Positions 1 through 12,700 of a stretch of 64,000 bases of DNA are shown piece after piece. Both the position numbers and the translations under genes were made by a program. The DNA comes from Parasponia andersonii (lineage: Eukaryota > Streptophyta > Magnoliopsida > Rosales > Cannabaceae). The stretch covers positions 879,930 through 943,929 of the forward strand of contig JXTB01000114.1 of NCBI GenBank assembly GCA_002914805.1, written 5' to 3'. The notes under the pieces were generated by a model, which had not been told where the DNA came from, ran no database searches, and was given only the letters and a program-made list of their open reading frames with translations. Every line of letters starts with the position of its first letter. Position 1 is the stretch's first letter.

Positions 1-364
1 CCAAGGCGCTTAACAGGCACCGTGGAAGATGCCTTTCACGGTGCCTAATAGGCGCCTTGGTAGACCTTCCACGGCACCTTATAAGCACCTTCGTAGCCAA
101 GGCCTATCACGACACCTAGAACCAAGGCGCTTTTGCAGGCACCATGAAAGGCCTTTCAAGGCACTTATAAAGCACCTTGAAAGGCATTTCATGGTGCTGT
201 GAAAGATGCCTTTTACGGTGCCTAATAGGCACCTTGGTAGACCTTCCACAGCGCCTTATAGGCGCCTTCGTAGCCAAGGCCTATCACGACACCTGGAACC
301 AAGGTGCTTTTGTAAGCGCCGTGAAAGGCCTTTCAAGGCACTTATAAAGCACCTTGAAAGACAT
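1..364. repeat. GC-rich tandem repeat, 177-bp period (about two copies, open to the left)
   Basis: The block starting near base 61 recurs near 238, and the block starting at 122 recurs at 299, so the period is 177 bp. Copies differ at scattered positions. The unit is built from short self-complementary pieces such as aggcgcctt and ggcctttcaaggcac, so it is internally foldback-like. It is far richer in GC than its neighbours. It stops abruptly near 365, where sequence matching the downstream LTR (from about 6365) begins. It may be a minisatellite expanded inside the LTR or a separate satellite array; the left edge of the window hides the answer. Confidence 0.85.
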
Positions 365-2499
365 TTTTTGTTGCAGTGATTTTAATAAAATATATAGAAT
401 TTAATAATATGGTACTTAGAGTTACCACTTTTTACATATAAGCCCTCCATGTCATGCTTTTCTTCATGAAGGAGCTTGAGAGAGAGGAGAAAGAGTCGGA
501 TTTGTTGAAGCTCACCGCCGCTGCCACTGGACCAACGCTCCACCCCCACAGAAGAGGACTTGCCAACAAAGAGAAGTCGACCAATCTTGCTGTGTTTCGA
601 TCCCTCGTGGCCGAGATCTGAGACTTCGAAAGTACTATCTCTAGTGTGATATTTCGACGAAAGCTCTGCCATCTGAGGTTGTATAAATGCACCACCAGCA
701 CATGGAGAGTCCTCTCGCCGTCGCTGACCTCTTCCAAGTCGTTTCACGGCTTAACTCGCCTCTAGTAAGATTTTTACCATTTTTATTAAATTTGTAAAAA
801 GTGATGTTTTCATAATTATTTTAGTTAAGTAATTATTTAACCCGGGGTAAATATATAGGAGAAAAGGGTTAAAAACTATGAATAATTACACTTGGAAGAA
901 GTAAAAATAGTATTCAGAAGTGCGGTAATTTTTAAATAGAAAAGATGACATTTTTCTAAATATTTCTAAAAAGTGGTATTTATGTAATTTTTGGATTTTT
1001 GAACTGAATTAATGCTTGGGATCTCAAAATTGAATTCCGACTTTGAATTTGGACTTAGTCTGGTCAAGATACGAATTTTGATATAAAATATCACTATGTT
1101 TTGAAGTGGAACGAAAATTAGAATTTCGTGACTCGTAAATTGTACCGTTTTGCGTGCCACGGACTGATTCTGCACTATGACCCACTTTTGACAAAGTATA
1201 TGTCTAACCTAATATTCATTAGGTACTCTGAATTCAGTGGTAACCTCCGTTTCTCTATTTGAGGCTCTCGTGAAAAAGAGTTTCTTCGAGTATCGTTAGC
1301 ATATTGAGGTAGGGGTTCAATTACCTGATTTTATATCTGTTTTGATTCATAATTGTATTAAAACTTATTTATGAAAATAGTGAATTCACAATAGTTTGAT
1401 AAATTATTAAAATTTGTTGGATTTTATTGGGATTAGACTATGTGGATTATTATATATATCTTTATATTGTGATTATTGGGAAAAGTAACATTGTGCTGCC
1501 TATATTACAGTGAATCTCAGGATAATGCCAAGTTGGATTCCAAAACATGATTTGATTTATGGATGCATAATTATTATGAGCTGTTACATGTTGCACATGC
1601 TATAGGATCACACACTTGAGTTCCATTATTGCATTATGATAGTTTAGATCGCTGGTAAGTTGCTGTAGCTTTAGGTGAAAGACCTAGGTCCATGCACAAG
1701 TTTTTGGCTGATACACGTACATGTAGTATCAGGATGTTGGGTATCTGTGCTATAGAGGTATATAGGATCGTGATAGAAGGATGAGAGCTTACTCATATAT
1801 TTGGTTAATTTATGATATGTACAATCATATATTTCTAGTTTTGGTCTTGAATATGTGATTATTCTGGATACTAATTATTTTATATATTTGGTTTATAAAA
1901 AGATTTTGGAAAAAGTATTAATCATACAGGTTTGGTATAATTGCATTCATACAAAAAGGTAATTGAATTTCTACTGAGCATGTGAATACTCATTCCACTT
2001 ACTTCTTCCACTTTCAAGTGTTTGTCTAACTGAGGTAGTCGTCTTGATAGATAGACAAGCTATATAGCTTGTGTGTGCAGTTATACTTTTAATCCATGGT
2101 GAGTATTTTTACCTCGCAAACTTTCTTTCTTGTTTAGTTATTTAGCCAAGATTAGTGAATCAACTAAGTTGACATATGAGGATAGTTTTGTTATCAATTT
2201 AAGCATTTGAAACTACAAGTGATTTAATATAAATTATTTTAGATATTAGACTAAGTTTTTTAATTGAATTTATTTTACCAAAGATTTATAAATTCTCAAC
2301 AAGTATCTGAATAAAATAATTAGAGATTTTCTTGAACTTTGAAAAATGTAATTTTCTTAGATAAATAGAAACTAATAAGAGTTTTAAATGATTTAAGAAC
2401 TAAAATGAAATACAAATGAATTTTATAAAATTAATATTTTGTTTTATCTTTACCTAAAAAATTACTAAAAATAATGGTTTTGGATTTCTAATCATGATA
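365..2499 (+). repeat. 5' LTR of the LARD-like element
   Basis: It aligns with 6365-8158. Landmarks shared by both copies include the stretches near 430/6450, 1110/7100, 1800/7440 and 2460/8120. This copy keeps about 340 bp (roughly 1300-1660) that the right copy lacks. Its first 60 bp are missing or lie to the left of the tandem repeat. It ends in catgata, the decayed partner of tgtgaca in the right copy. Confidence 0.75.
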
Positions 2500-2503
2500 G
2501 AAA

Positions 2504-2515
2504 TGGTATCAAAGC
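2504..2515 (+). other. Primer-binding site for initiator tRNA-Met
   Basis: The 12-mer tggtatcaaagc lies 4 bases after the end of the left LTR. It differs at one position from the usual plant initiator-methionine primer site tggtatcagagc. Its placement fixes the orientation of the element as plus. Confidence 0.8.
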
Positions 2516-5500
2516 TACAGATTTCAGATCCTTCTGAGATCTCGTCTATGATATTTTATTGTTTAAAAAGAATTTTTAGAAAGTGTTTGAGAAATACCAT
2601 ATACATCACTTGAAAATTGACTAAATATGTTGTCTTTACTCTGATTTATCTTGAATCTTTCGTTTATCTTCTTAAAATGAAGCTCTAGTATCCTTGGAAT
2701 AGTTATATTTCAGAAATTCGAGTCTTAGATGGTATAATATGTTGAGTTTGCTTAAAGGTAGTATTCTAAAAATTCATCAAGATTTGCTTGATATTAATTG
2801 TGTATTGGTAGAATAAATGATTTAATTTCATTCAAGATTCTTCGATTATTCGGTCTTGTCTAAATTAATGAATTATGATTACATTTTCTTGTAAGTTATT
2901 TTTTTGTGATAAATTGTTTTGTCTACTTCATAATTGTATGCTTAGTTTACTTATTTTTTCAAATTGAAACTTTTGGATAAAAAAATTCATTGATTGGAAA
3001 ATGGATTTGTATATCTAGAAGTGGTTTTTATTCGATCTTATATTTTCTCCCTAAATATATCGGCTTTGTGATTCTTAGGTGAAAATTGTTTGATTATTGG
3101 TAATTTAATCAAACTTTGAACTTTATTACATGGTTTAAATAACTATTAATTTTCAAGTTGGTTAAGCATCTTTTAAAACGAAGTAAGCTATTATATTTGA
3201 TGAGTTGCATGTCTTTATTATCAAGAGAATAATGAATATATTTAAACTAAAGTGTTGGTAGGTCAAGGTGATTTATTTTTCAATGAATGTATAGTTTTAA
3301 AGATTGTGGGCTATTTGAAAATTTGAAATTTGTGAAACTGCATTATTGTAAAATTTGAGCTTTGATGTCTACAGAATTTAGTTGTAGCACTAAATTAATC
3401 ATAACCTACATTTGATAATATTAGTTGGAAAATTCTTTATACCAAGAAAATTTTTATAAACTTAAAGTTTCAAGTATCTTTCCAGATTTGAATGTGGTAA
3501 CTATTCTTAGTACATAACTTAGAAACTGAAATATCTTTTCATATGTTTATTTACGTGTTAACCTAGAATTAAACAAGGAATATTTATGGAAAATTTATAT
3601 GATAACTTGAGAAATAAGTTTGAATTTCTTAAAAAAAATTTGGTATGAATTTATGCATTATAAGTGTAAATTTTTTGAAAAAGTATATGTGTATCTGAGA
3701 TGTTATTTCATGAATTTCGCTAAGTAAAACCTGGCAATAAAATCCAGTTTAGAATCTTCTATGAACAAAAACAACATTAGAATTTAAATCCTAGTTTGAA
3801 AGTTTTGTGAGACCCTGTTACTATGGTTTAATGTGCCATGTTAATTAGACATATGTATGCTTCCAAGCTTTCAATCATATGTGTGACTTATTTTATAAAT
3901 ACATATATGATGTTCGTGGGCCTTGGATTGTTAAATCCTTAAGTAATGAATCATATTCATTGGTTAAGTCAAGCTGGGTTGACCTTATCCTGGTGGTCTC
4001 GATTGGACAATTGAGCACTTGTGAGGTTGATTTAATTTGATATCCTAAGTTTTGAGAACTCCAAGTATTGGAAACTTGGGATGACTTCTGGTTTGAGCTT
4101 TAAATAAAAATAAATTGGTTTTGAAAACCTAAGTCTTGAAGAGACTTAGGTGGTACATAACTATGCATGACATTTTCATTAGAACTTTTAAAAATTCATA
4201 GAGATTAGATTATCAAATGAATATAAGTTATGAATTAATATACTTGATTTAGTGTTTGATAGAGATTAAGTCATGCAAATTAATGTGTGGTATTTCTTTT
4301 AAAAATATAAACTGAGTTTCTAAAATTTTTGGGGTTGAATATGTTGTGAGTTGAGTAAGGTTTAAATATATATATATATATGTGTATATATTACTCATCT
4401 GCTTAAATCAAAAAAATTTAACTATGATACACTCTACTATTTTTTTAAAACACTTTATAACATTTCTATCTGAAAAGTGTCTTTCAAAACTGTTTTTAAT
4501 AAAATGGTTATAATGTGGTGACTTTAAATTTATAAAACGTAAAGATTTTAACGCAAAGATAGCTTTACTAAAGCATGTTTTACCTAAAATATTTCATAAA
4601 TAAAGAATTGTTAGAACGTATTTATATATATGATATGTCAGTTAAAAGATGTACTTTTGAATTTCTTGGAAAGAAATATTTGAAAACTTTTGAAAAAGTT
4701 TTGAGAATTTAAAAAAAACTTCTGCTAATTTAATTATGTTTTGAAGAGAATCTGCATGTTGTAAAAGCTTGAAAAATTTATTTAGCAAATTGTACATATA
4801 AAATGTGGAACTCTTTCTCGTTCATACCGGGTGACATTTAAGGAACTTTGTTTTAAATTTTAAAGAATTATTAGATACTGTATCGTAATCTATTGAGAGT
4901 TGAAACCCTGATTGAGTTATTGGTATTGAGTTTAGCCCGTGACTCATTATTGGATTAGAGTTAAATACAAGCATCATTATAATGATATAATTGATGGTAT
5001 TTAAGATTACTTTACTCGTGGGTCTATATAGAGGATTGTTGAACTCCTATTATTACATTTTCAGAAAGAATACTTGGAGTTCAGATTTGGTTTGTCTATA
5101 GCCAAGATGAGACCTTATTGTGAACTAGTGTAGTATTTTTGTATGCCTCTGATTCTTGTGTTGCATGTTTTCAAAAATATCTTCAAACTATTTTTAACTT
5201 AAAAAGGATATGAGATGTGATGAGGACAAGCATTGCTATGGAAACAACCTATTTTATTGAAATCTTATTATGAGATATTGTAGTATTGTTACTAGTTTTA
5301 CTTCCATATTGGATATCAAGTGATTTCTATATGACTTCCTTCTGTATCAAAGAATTAGAAAGTTTTTGGAGGTAATTGATGTTTTAAGATTATTGTTATA
5401 ATTCTGTATTGAGTAAAGAACTTATAAAATCTTTGGATGAATGATTATTGTATGATATTACTATGGGTAAAAAAATAAAAACTTGGAATATTTTTGAGCC

Positions 5501-6290
5501 ATATATATATATATATATATATTATATGTATACTTGCATTTTATATGCTTGGATTATTACGTGTGCTATGAACTCTTATATTAGAGATTTTTATTCTATC
5601 GTGATTCTAATCTTATCCTTGACTAAAGATGTTAGGTATACTCAGTTGTCTCTCATCAGTTATGAGTAATGATAAATGACTTATGTCATTATATTTTTAT
5701 TGTGGTATCCAATTTTTATACTTGTCTATCATGTGTGGTATAACACACGGGTATTGATTTGCATTCAGAATCTTATTAGAGTCTTTAAACTTAGTGATTG
5801 TTTAGGACCGAGTTCTAGATACATACAAATAGGATTGTCCCAATGTGATATTAGTTTGGTATGATCAGGAGAATGGTATTGTAGGTATTTGACATTTGGT
5901 ATGCTACTCTAGTTTGGCACCTAATAATTGGTACTCAGGTTATAAGAGTTCCACATTATTGACTCTCTCTTGATTATCGGTACCACTCCTATTTTATGTA
6001 TCAACTTAAGGATATTAATCTTATTTCCTTATGGCAATGTCCCTATATCTATTGATGGGTCACCATATGATTCCATAAATTTGTATACCTCATACCTTGT
6101 GTGGTATCAAGATATTATTGGGATCCCAACGCTCAGTGGAGGGTGTATATTTCATACTCTTTATATAACTAGTATTTGATTCGATTCTCCTATACCCTAT
6201 TTTTAATTGTTCACTATCATCATAACCGTTATCCTAATTATCTCTCTCTAACTCCTCGTATAATATTTGAATTTCGAGACAAAATTCCTT
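2516..6290 (+). other. Internal non-coding region of the LARD-like element
   Basis: This is 3.8 kb of AT-rich sequence between the primer site and the polypurine tract. I see no zinc knuckle, protease, reverse transcriptase, RNase H or integrase motif on either strand. The longest open frames are about 60-75 codons and of low complexity. A short AT microsatellite lies near 5498-5520. Confidence 0.65.
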
Positions 6291-6304
6291 TAAGGAGGAG
6301 AGGA
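6291..6304 (+). other. Polypurine tract of the LARD-like element
   Basis: The stretch taaggaggagagga sits directly before the right LTR, whose first bases are tataaatatt (a decayed TG start). This is where second-strand synthesis would be primed. Confidence 0.7.
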
Positions 6305-8158
6305 TATAAATATTATTTTTTTGAGGCTATTTGAGTAATTTTAAGACTAGTGGCACTTTAATAAATATCTATTTTTGGATTATTTAAATAAAATATATGG
6401 AATTTAATAACATGGTGCTATAGTTACCAGTTTTTGTATATAAGCCCTTCCATTTCATGTTCTTATTCACGAAGGGCTCGAGAGAAAGAAGAAAGATTTG
6501 GATCTACTGAAGCTCACTGTTGCCAGACCGACCCACCACCCCGCACAAAAGAGGACTCATCGACAAAAAGAAGCAACCAGTCTCGCCGTGTTTTGATCTC
6601 CAGTGGCCGAGATCAGAGATTTCAAAGGTACTGCCTTTGGCATGATTTTCCGACAAAAGCTCTATCGTTCGACATCGTGCAGACACAACACTGGCATGTG
6701 GAGACTCCATTCGCTGTTGCTGACCTCCTCCAAGTGGTCTCACGACTTAACTCGCCTTTGGTAAGATTTTTATCATTTTTACCATTTTTACCAAGGTTGT
6801 AAAAAGTGATATTTTCGTAATTGTTTTGGTTAAGCAATTATTTTACTTGAGATAAATATATGGAGTGAAAGAGGGTTAAAATTATAAATAATTTCGGTTA
6901 GTAGAGGTAAAAATAGTATTCAGAAGTGCTGTAATCTTTAAATAGAATAAGAGAACATTTTTCTAAATATTTCCAAAAAGTGGTATTTATGTAATTTTCA
7001 GATTTTTGAACTTAATTAATATTCGTAACCTCAAAACTGAATTCTGACTTCGAATTTGAACTCAGTAAGGTCGAGAGATGAATTTTATTATAAAATATAA
7101 CTATGTTTTGAAGTGGAACGAAAATTAGAATTTCGTGACTCGTAAATTGTACTATTTTATGTGCTAATGGCCGGTTCCGTACTGAGACCTACTTTTGACA
7201 AAGTATATATCTAGCCTAGTATTTTTGAATACTTTAAGTTCAGTGGTGACCTTTGTTTTCTCCATTTGAGACTTCGGTTAAAAAAATCACTTTTTCAAGT
7301 GAGTTTATCAGGATCTTAAAAGATCTAAGCCCCTGCGCAGGTTTTTGGCTGATACATCTACGAGTAGCATCAGAATCCTGTGTACCTCTATTACAGAGGT
7401 ATTACAGAGCCATGATGAGAGGACGATAGCTCACTCATATATTTGGTTGATTTATGATATGTACAGTCATGTCTTTTTTTTTTTAATTTTGAATATATGA
7501 TTATTCCGAGTACCAATTGTTTTATATACCTGGTTTATTGATGAATTTTAGAAAAGATTTTAATAATACAAGTTTGGTAAAATTACATTCATTCAAAAAG
7601 ATAATTTGATTTCTACTGAGTATGTGAATGCTCACTCTTCTTACTTTCCCACTTTCAAGTGTTTGTGTAACTGAGGCAATCGTCTTGATGGATAGACAAG
7701 CTATACAACTTGTGTATATAATTCTACTCTTAATCTCTGGTACGTATTTATACTCTGCAAACTTTCTTTCTTGTTTAATTATTTAGCCAAGATTAGTGAA
7801 TCTACTAAGTTGATATATGAGGATAGTTTTGTTACCAATTTGAGTACTTGAAACTATAAGTGATTTAATGTAAATTATTTTGGGCATTAGACTAAAGTTT
7901 TAAGTTGAATTTATTTTATTAAAAATTTATGAATTCTCAACAAATATCTAAATAAAATAGTTGGAGATTTTCTTGAACTTTGAAAAAGGTATTTTTCATA
8001 AGTAAATATAAACTAATAAGAGTTTTAAATGATTATGGAATTCATAATGATTTAAAATCTAAAATAAAATACACAAAAATTTCATAAAATTAATATTTTA
8101 TTTTATCTTCACTTTAAAAGTTACTAAAAATTATAGTTTTGGATTTTTGATTGTGACA
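6305..8158 (+). repeat. 3' LTR of the LARD-like element
   Basis: This copy begins after the polypurine tract and ends in tgtgaca. It aligns with the left LTR from its position 60 onward but lacks the 177-bp tandem repeats and about 340 bp near 7300. Divergence from the left copy is substantial by eye, so the insertion is old. Confidence 0.75.
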
Positions 8159-8523
8159 TTTTGATAGCAGCGTGGCAAACTGTACTCAACAAATATTGAA
8201 ATGATCCCATATGTGGGATAGTACTAAATTTAACACCAAGAGGAGTTTGATACATTCTAACCCACACAAATATTATGAAAGCACTATTTGTGCAAAGAAA
8301 TGAGACATGTGTGTATTTACAGTGTGTAAGAGGACGTGAGCTACATTCTTCTTCTTCTTATAAATAGAAACTTTTCAGGTCTTTTGTCCTTAATTACGCC
8401 TTAGTTTACCGAAAATTCCTTCGGATATATTGTTCTCTAGAAGTAATTGTGATCGTACGTTTTATTTTTGTGATACTTTTTGCACCTTGAATTAAGGGGG
8501 TTCATTAATAATTAAAGATGCAC

Positions 8524-8690
8524 TGATTGGAGAGCTTGATCGCTCATCGATCGAGAGCTGAAAGGGCTTCAACTCGACTTCATCAATTGGGAAACCTGGT
8601 GCCAATATTGATTTGAGAACTTGATCTTGAGCTCATCCATCGAGAGCTGAAAGGGGTTCAACTCGACTTTATCAATTGGAAACCTATTGT

Positions 8691-8691
<1 letters not shown>
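8524..8691. repeat. Imperfect tandem duplication, about 87 bp
   Basis: Two adjacent copies share the segments agagctgaaagg and ttcaactcgactt with a spacing of about 85-87 bp. They are followed directly by an AT microsatellite. Confidence 0.7.

Positions 8692-8692
<1 letters not shown>

Positions 8693-8745
<53 letters not shown>
8693..8745. repeat. (AT)n microsatellite
   Basis: About 26 uninterrupted AT dinucleotides. Similar but shorter AT tracts occur near 5498, 25339 and 36763. Confidence 0.95.
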
Positions 8746-8750
<5 letters not shown>

Positions 8751-9385
8751 AAGGATTTATTCGGGATAGAGTTCTAGGATTATATGTATATGTGACCTTA
8801 ATTTTGAATACATCTTTTAATAGTATAAGGGAGTGGTCTTGATTGTCATTCAGAGTAAACTGATCTCATTTCAATCATCTGGTAAAATTATTAACATCAA
8901 TCCAACATCAATTGTAAATTTGAGTCTCTGCTTGCGTTACTCAAAAATGTATTTTTTATTTTCCTTAAAAGGAGAACAAAAAAATTGATTTATATTGTTT
9001 TACTTTTTTAATTTTAGTTAATTTTTATTTATATAGTCGAGAGCAATCATATTATGGGCATATATTATATATATATATATGCTAAACAATACATAATAAT
9101 AGAATTTTAGAGCACCACCGCATAATTCACATGTTGGCCGGGTTCCATACCTCTATTAGTATTTGTCCTTAACATGACATGTAACTAAAAAATCTCACAT
9201 TTTACTCATATTTAACAAATTATGTTGGAGCCAACATATCGAGAAGTGTTCTCACTTCTCAGTACTCCTCGCATCTAGAAATTGATTCTTACAACAATCA
9301 GTTATTTGATTAATTAATTACCATAGTGCTATATTAATCTCAATTATTTTTATAACATCAGTTCTCATGAACCCCTCAACTAAAA

Positions 9386-9577
9386 TTGCGAAAACTTTCT
9401 TGGATTGATGAAAAGGGAAAAAATGTGCAAGTCAATGGACCTCGTCGGAAAACAAAAGTTAACGGACAGATTGATCACGAAGGAGAATTAATATTAGGAG
9501 CCAAAGCCATTTACTCATCCGATCCGCTTGGTAGCTTGTACCATATAGATGATCATTCCCTGCAGAATAGAGAATAA
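9386..9577 (+). other. Small unassigned reading frame
   Basis: A 63-codon plus-strand frame lies just past the 3' end of the 17-exon gene. It is rich in charged residues (KLSWIDEKGKNV near the start) and looks less like random AT-rich translation than most short frames here. I recognise no domain, see no promoter and have no splice partner for it. The opposite strand has a possible acceptor (ctgcag) near 9563, but translation from there gives nothing recognisable. It may be an exon remnant of a lost neighbour or chance. Confidence 0.2.
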
Positions 9578-9699
9578 ATGATAACTTAAGCTATGATCGC
9601 CCAAAAAATAAAAATAAAGATTATTGAATTATATCAGATTAAGTGTTCAAATTAAATCCGCAACATTTTCATGAGAGTAAGTACATCCTTTAAGAAAAG

Positions 9700-9705
9700 T
9701 TTATT
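9700..9705 (-). terminator. Polyadenylation signal of the 17-exon gene
   Basis: AATAAA on the minus strand lies about 50 nt downstream of the stop codon at 9755-9757, a normal plant 3' UTR spacing. Confidence 0.55.
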
Positions 9706-9754
9706 GTAAAGATAATTGCTAGAATCAATTACCATGTAGTAACAAATCAGTTAG

Positions 9755-12700
9755 CTAGGTAGAAGAAAAGAACCGAAGATGTGGGTCAACAGCTAGGCCC
9801 ATCCCTTCAAATGATGGGTCATAAACAGCGTTGTTTATTTTCCTGAAATAAACCATTTAATTAGTTACTTGGTAATAATTAATATGGATCATTGGCTATA
9901 ATAAATTAGTGAATAATAACATATGACTTCAAAATAGCTAGCTTTATAGAAACCTTGAATCATTTCTAGGCCGACTGGAAACATTAGAGTTGGCGGCTTC
10001 ATTATTTTCTTGAGGCTGAGTACTCCCAAGCTTGATCACTTCTTGAGTAACACTACTTTCTTTTCTAACTACTACTTCCCTCTATGACATATAATCAAAA
10101 AAATCTATACGTGTTAGTAAAATACGAGTTAATTTTTACAATAATAAATGCTTCTATAACAATGTAAACTTATTTGAAATATATAGTTATTAGTACTACT
10201 GGCTAGCTAGAACTTCTCAATTAGCTTTCATTTCATGAAACTATATAGTATCTATTATTGGGAAACTGAACAAATACAGTATACCCTAAAGCGCTTAGAT
10301 GACATGGATGTCGATGATTCTCCAACTTCTTGTCGTTTAGTAGCACGGGTGCGACCACGTCCTCCCAACATAGTTCCTTGCTGCAAAATGATGTTTTTTG
10401 AGAAATGTATGCAGTTATAAATTCATATATACTAACATGGTGCTATGTATATGAACTGAAAAATATGAAAAGAGGGAAAATAACATAATCAAACGTAGCA
10501 TTTCACTTCTTCACAATTATTCTAGGAAAAGACAAGTTAGTCTTTAAATAATTTGGATTTGTTCTTTTTCCCAAATTTTTCCTTGATTTATGAAATTGAT
10601 CAAAATTAGTGAGCGAAAACTGAAATTTCTTCTCTATAAACTGATGAAGAAACTTAACGAAACAAATATAAACACAATAAACTAACCAAATTTCATCAAG
10701 TATATATTGCTTATTTTTGTAGCCAAACTACATGATATGATGACATGATTTATCTTTATTTGTCATAATTTATAATGTTTATATATGTTTGGTTGAGGCT
10801 TTCGGTATTTGTATATGGAGGATAAATTTGTATGTTACTAAGTAAATTTAACGAAGTTGTCATATTTTAATTGTTCAAAGTACATGTTTTTTTTTTGGCA
10901 AAAAGTGAAAATCCTAAGTTAATTGCATAATTTTTCAACAAAAGAATTAAAGAGTCTTACGTTAAAAATCTTGGGTACATGATAGTTTACTAATTTTCTT
11001 AAAATGTGAAATTAATCTCATAAGAGATAAATAGGATTTTTTTTTTCTTCCTTATTCCTTATTGACGGAATTGATTTTGTATTTCTCTAAATAACATACC
11101 TCTTTTGTAGGTGATGATCTGTTTTTCTGGTTAGTAATTGCCAGTCGAGCGCTCTGGAGCCCACCTTCTCGCTGACAATTACGATCATATCCATATATAA
11201 TGCATAGTTATTATAAACTAAGATCAAATTAAGAGCTAATTGATTATAAGTTGATTAGCATGAAAATAAATAAGAATTAACTATTACTTGTTCAGTTTGA
11301 ATATGAGTACTATCCGCATAGTTTGCGCCATACACATCTACAGTACCATTTTCCTCTGGACGTTTCTCATTCTGTGATCTGCAAAATTGGAAATCTAAAT
11401 AAGAGCATGACATGACATAACGCAATAAAAGATATATATATATATATATAATTACTTGCTAATACTTTTACACATGCTTAGAAATTAATTGTTAGAAAAT
11501 AGACCATTTATTTGAAATGATAATTGGAGCTTATATGGGCTTGCGAGCTCACGTGTATAGTAAAGTTTAAATTAAAGTTGTAATTTCATTTTCATTAGCC
11601 AATTTGGAGTATGAATTAGAATGAAATATGGTCTGTGTAAGTGTAAGATCTTGACATAATTTTATTCTATTCTATAAGTAGATTAATTTAGTATATCATG
11701 TGTCCAAATTAGAGTTTAGATGAATAAGAAATTAATGTTCAAAATATACTTATTGGGATTGGAAAATAGAGGAAGATAATTAGTAAAAGCTTGTCCCATA
11801 TTAGTTAGAAAGCTCTTAATGCTTCATATAGAGTTGTATTTTTTAGGTTGTAACTATGTATAGCCAAGATACTTTCTCAGACGCACACACAGGGTTGCAA
11901 ATCATCTTGGCTTCTTGATTTGCATTGGCTCGTGTGTGCCCATATCTACAAAAGCATATGCCGACCCAAAATTTTAGACTTTTGCTAAGCTGACCTTTTG
12001 TTGGGGTGGGTTTATTTTTCTCTATTTCCAGTCTAACTCTTGCTTACTTCTAGAACGTTTTTATTTTTGTAACTAAAACAAGGTGTTAAAAAGCTTGACC
12101 GTTTTTAGAAAACTGCCACTTTGATTGCCACAAAAAAAAAAAAACGTTCAGGAACATTGGCTAGTAAATAACAACCAAATTATTAGCATTATGGAGCATT
12201 CAAATTGGGATTTGTAACCTTTCATTTTGCCTACTATATAAAGAGACCATCATTTTCTCGTTTTCGCATACCAAAACTCTCAACTTCTCTATTTGTTTTC
12301 TCATTCTCTCTCTAGCAGCTTAGTTTTCTTTGAGTGTTTTAGCAATTAATTTCGAGTTCTAGTCTTTTATGATATTCTAGTTCCAGAAATCCTTGAGTGA
12401 AAAAAGTTCTATAAGTTTCAAATTTGTAGAGTGAAAGTATTAGTGCTTTACTTAATACTCTTTGTCATTGTATCCTAGGAAACTTGTGCTTGCAAAATCC
12501 CTAAGCATTCTACACGAAGGAGCGAATCAATTTTAAGGACATTCTGTGTTACACAGACCTGGACTGTTAACTTAGTTACTGTTTTGCAAGAAACTTTCAT
12601 TTTTGTGGATGAATTAAGTTGCATACTAAGTATATTAGAGTAACCTTTTGGTAATTTTAAATTTATTTGTTTAATATAAATACTTGTTACATTCGTTTGA

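Larger units (their letters stand above)
365..8158 (+). mobile_element. Large non-coding LTR element (LARD-like)
   Basis: About 2 kb of sequence at 365-2499 is repeated in the same orientation at 6305-8158. A primer-binding site follows the left copy and a polypurine tract precedes the right copy, which is the layout of an LTR retrotransposon on the plus strand. The 3.8-kb internal region between them shows no gag or pol similarity in any frame and only short chance reading frames. Long LTRs around a non-coding core match the class called large retrotransposon derivatives, which must be copied by proteins from a partner element. The left end is obscured by the 177-bp tandem repeat, so no target duplication can be checked. 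Confidence 0.75.
8159..9754. other. Region between the LARD-like element and the 3' end of the 17-exon gene
   Basis: This is AT-rich sequence without a convincing gene. It holds a short tandem duplication at 8524-8691, an AT microsatellite at 8693-8745, a small foldback near 9240-9260 (gagaagtg and its complement) and one 63-codon frame at 9386-9577. A TATAAATAG box near 8360 followed by pyrimidine-rich sequence may be an old LTR fragment, but no partner copy is visible. Confidence 0.5.

Noticed and set aside
1..364. tRNA or rRNA fragments in the GC-rich block
   Set aside because: The block is a 177-bp tandem repeat with palindromic pieces and shows no cloverleaf or rRNA signature.
432..747. 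Overlapping minus-strand frames of 101-121 codons, with a similar pair at 6504-6837
   Set aside because: They lie in the paired LTRs, differ in frame between copies and show no conserved protein motif, so they are chance frames.
5448..6179. Plus-strand frames of 60-73 codons
   Set aside because: AT-rich, hydrophobic low-complexity translations inside the non-coding core of the LARD-like element.
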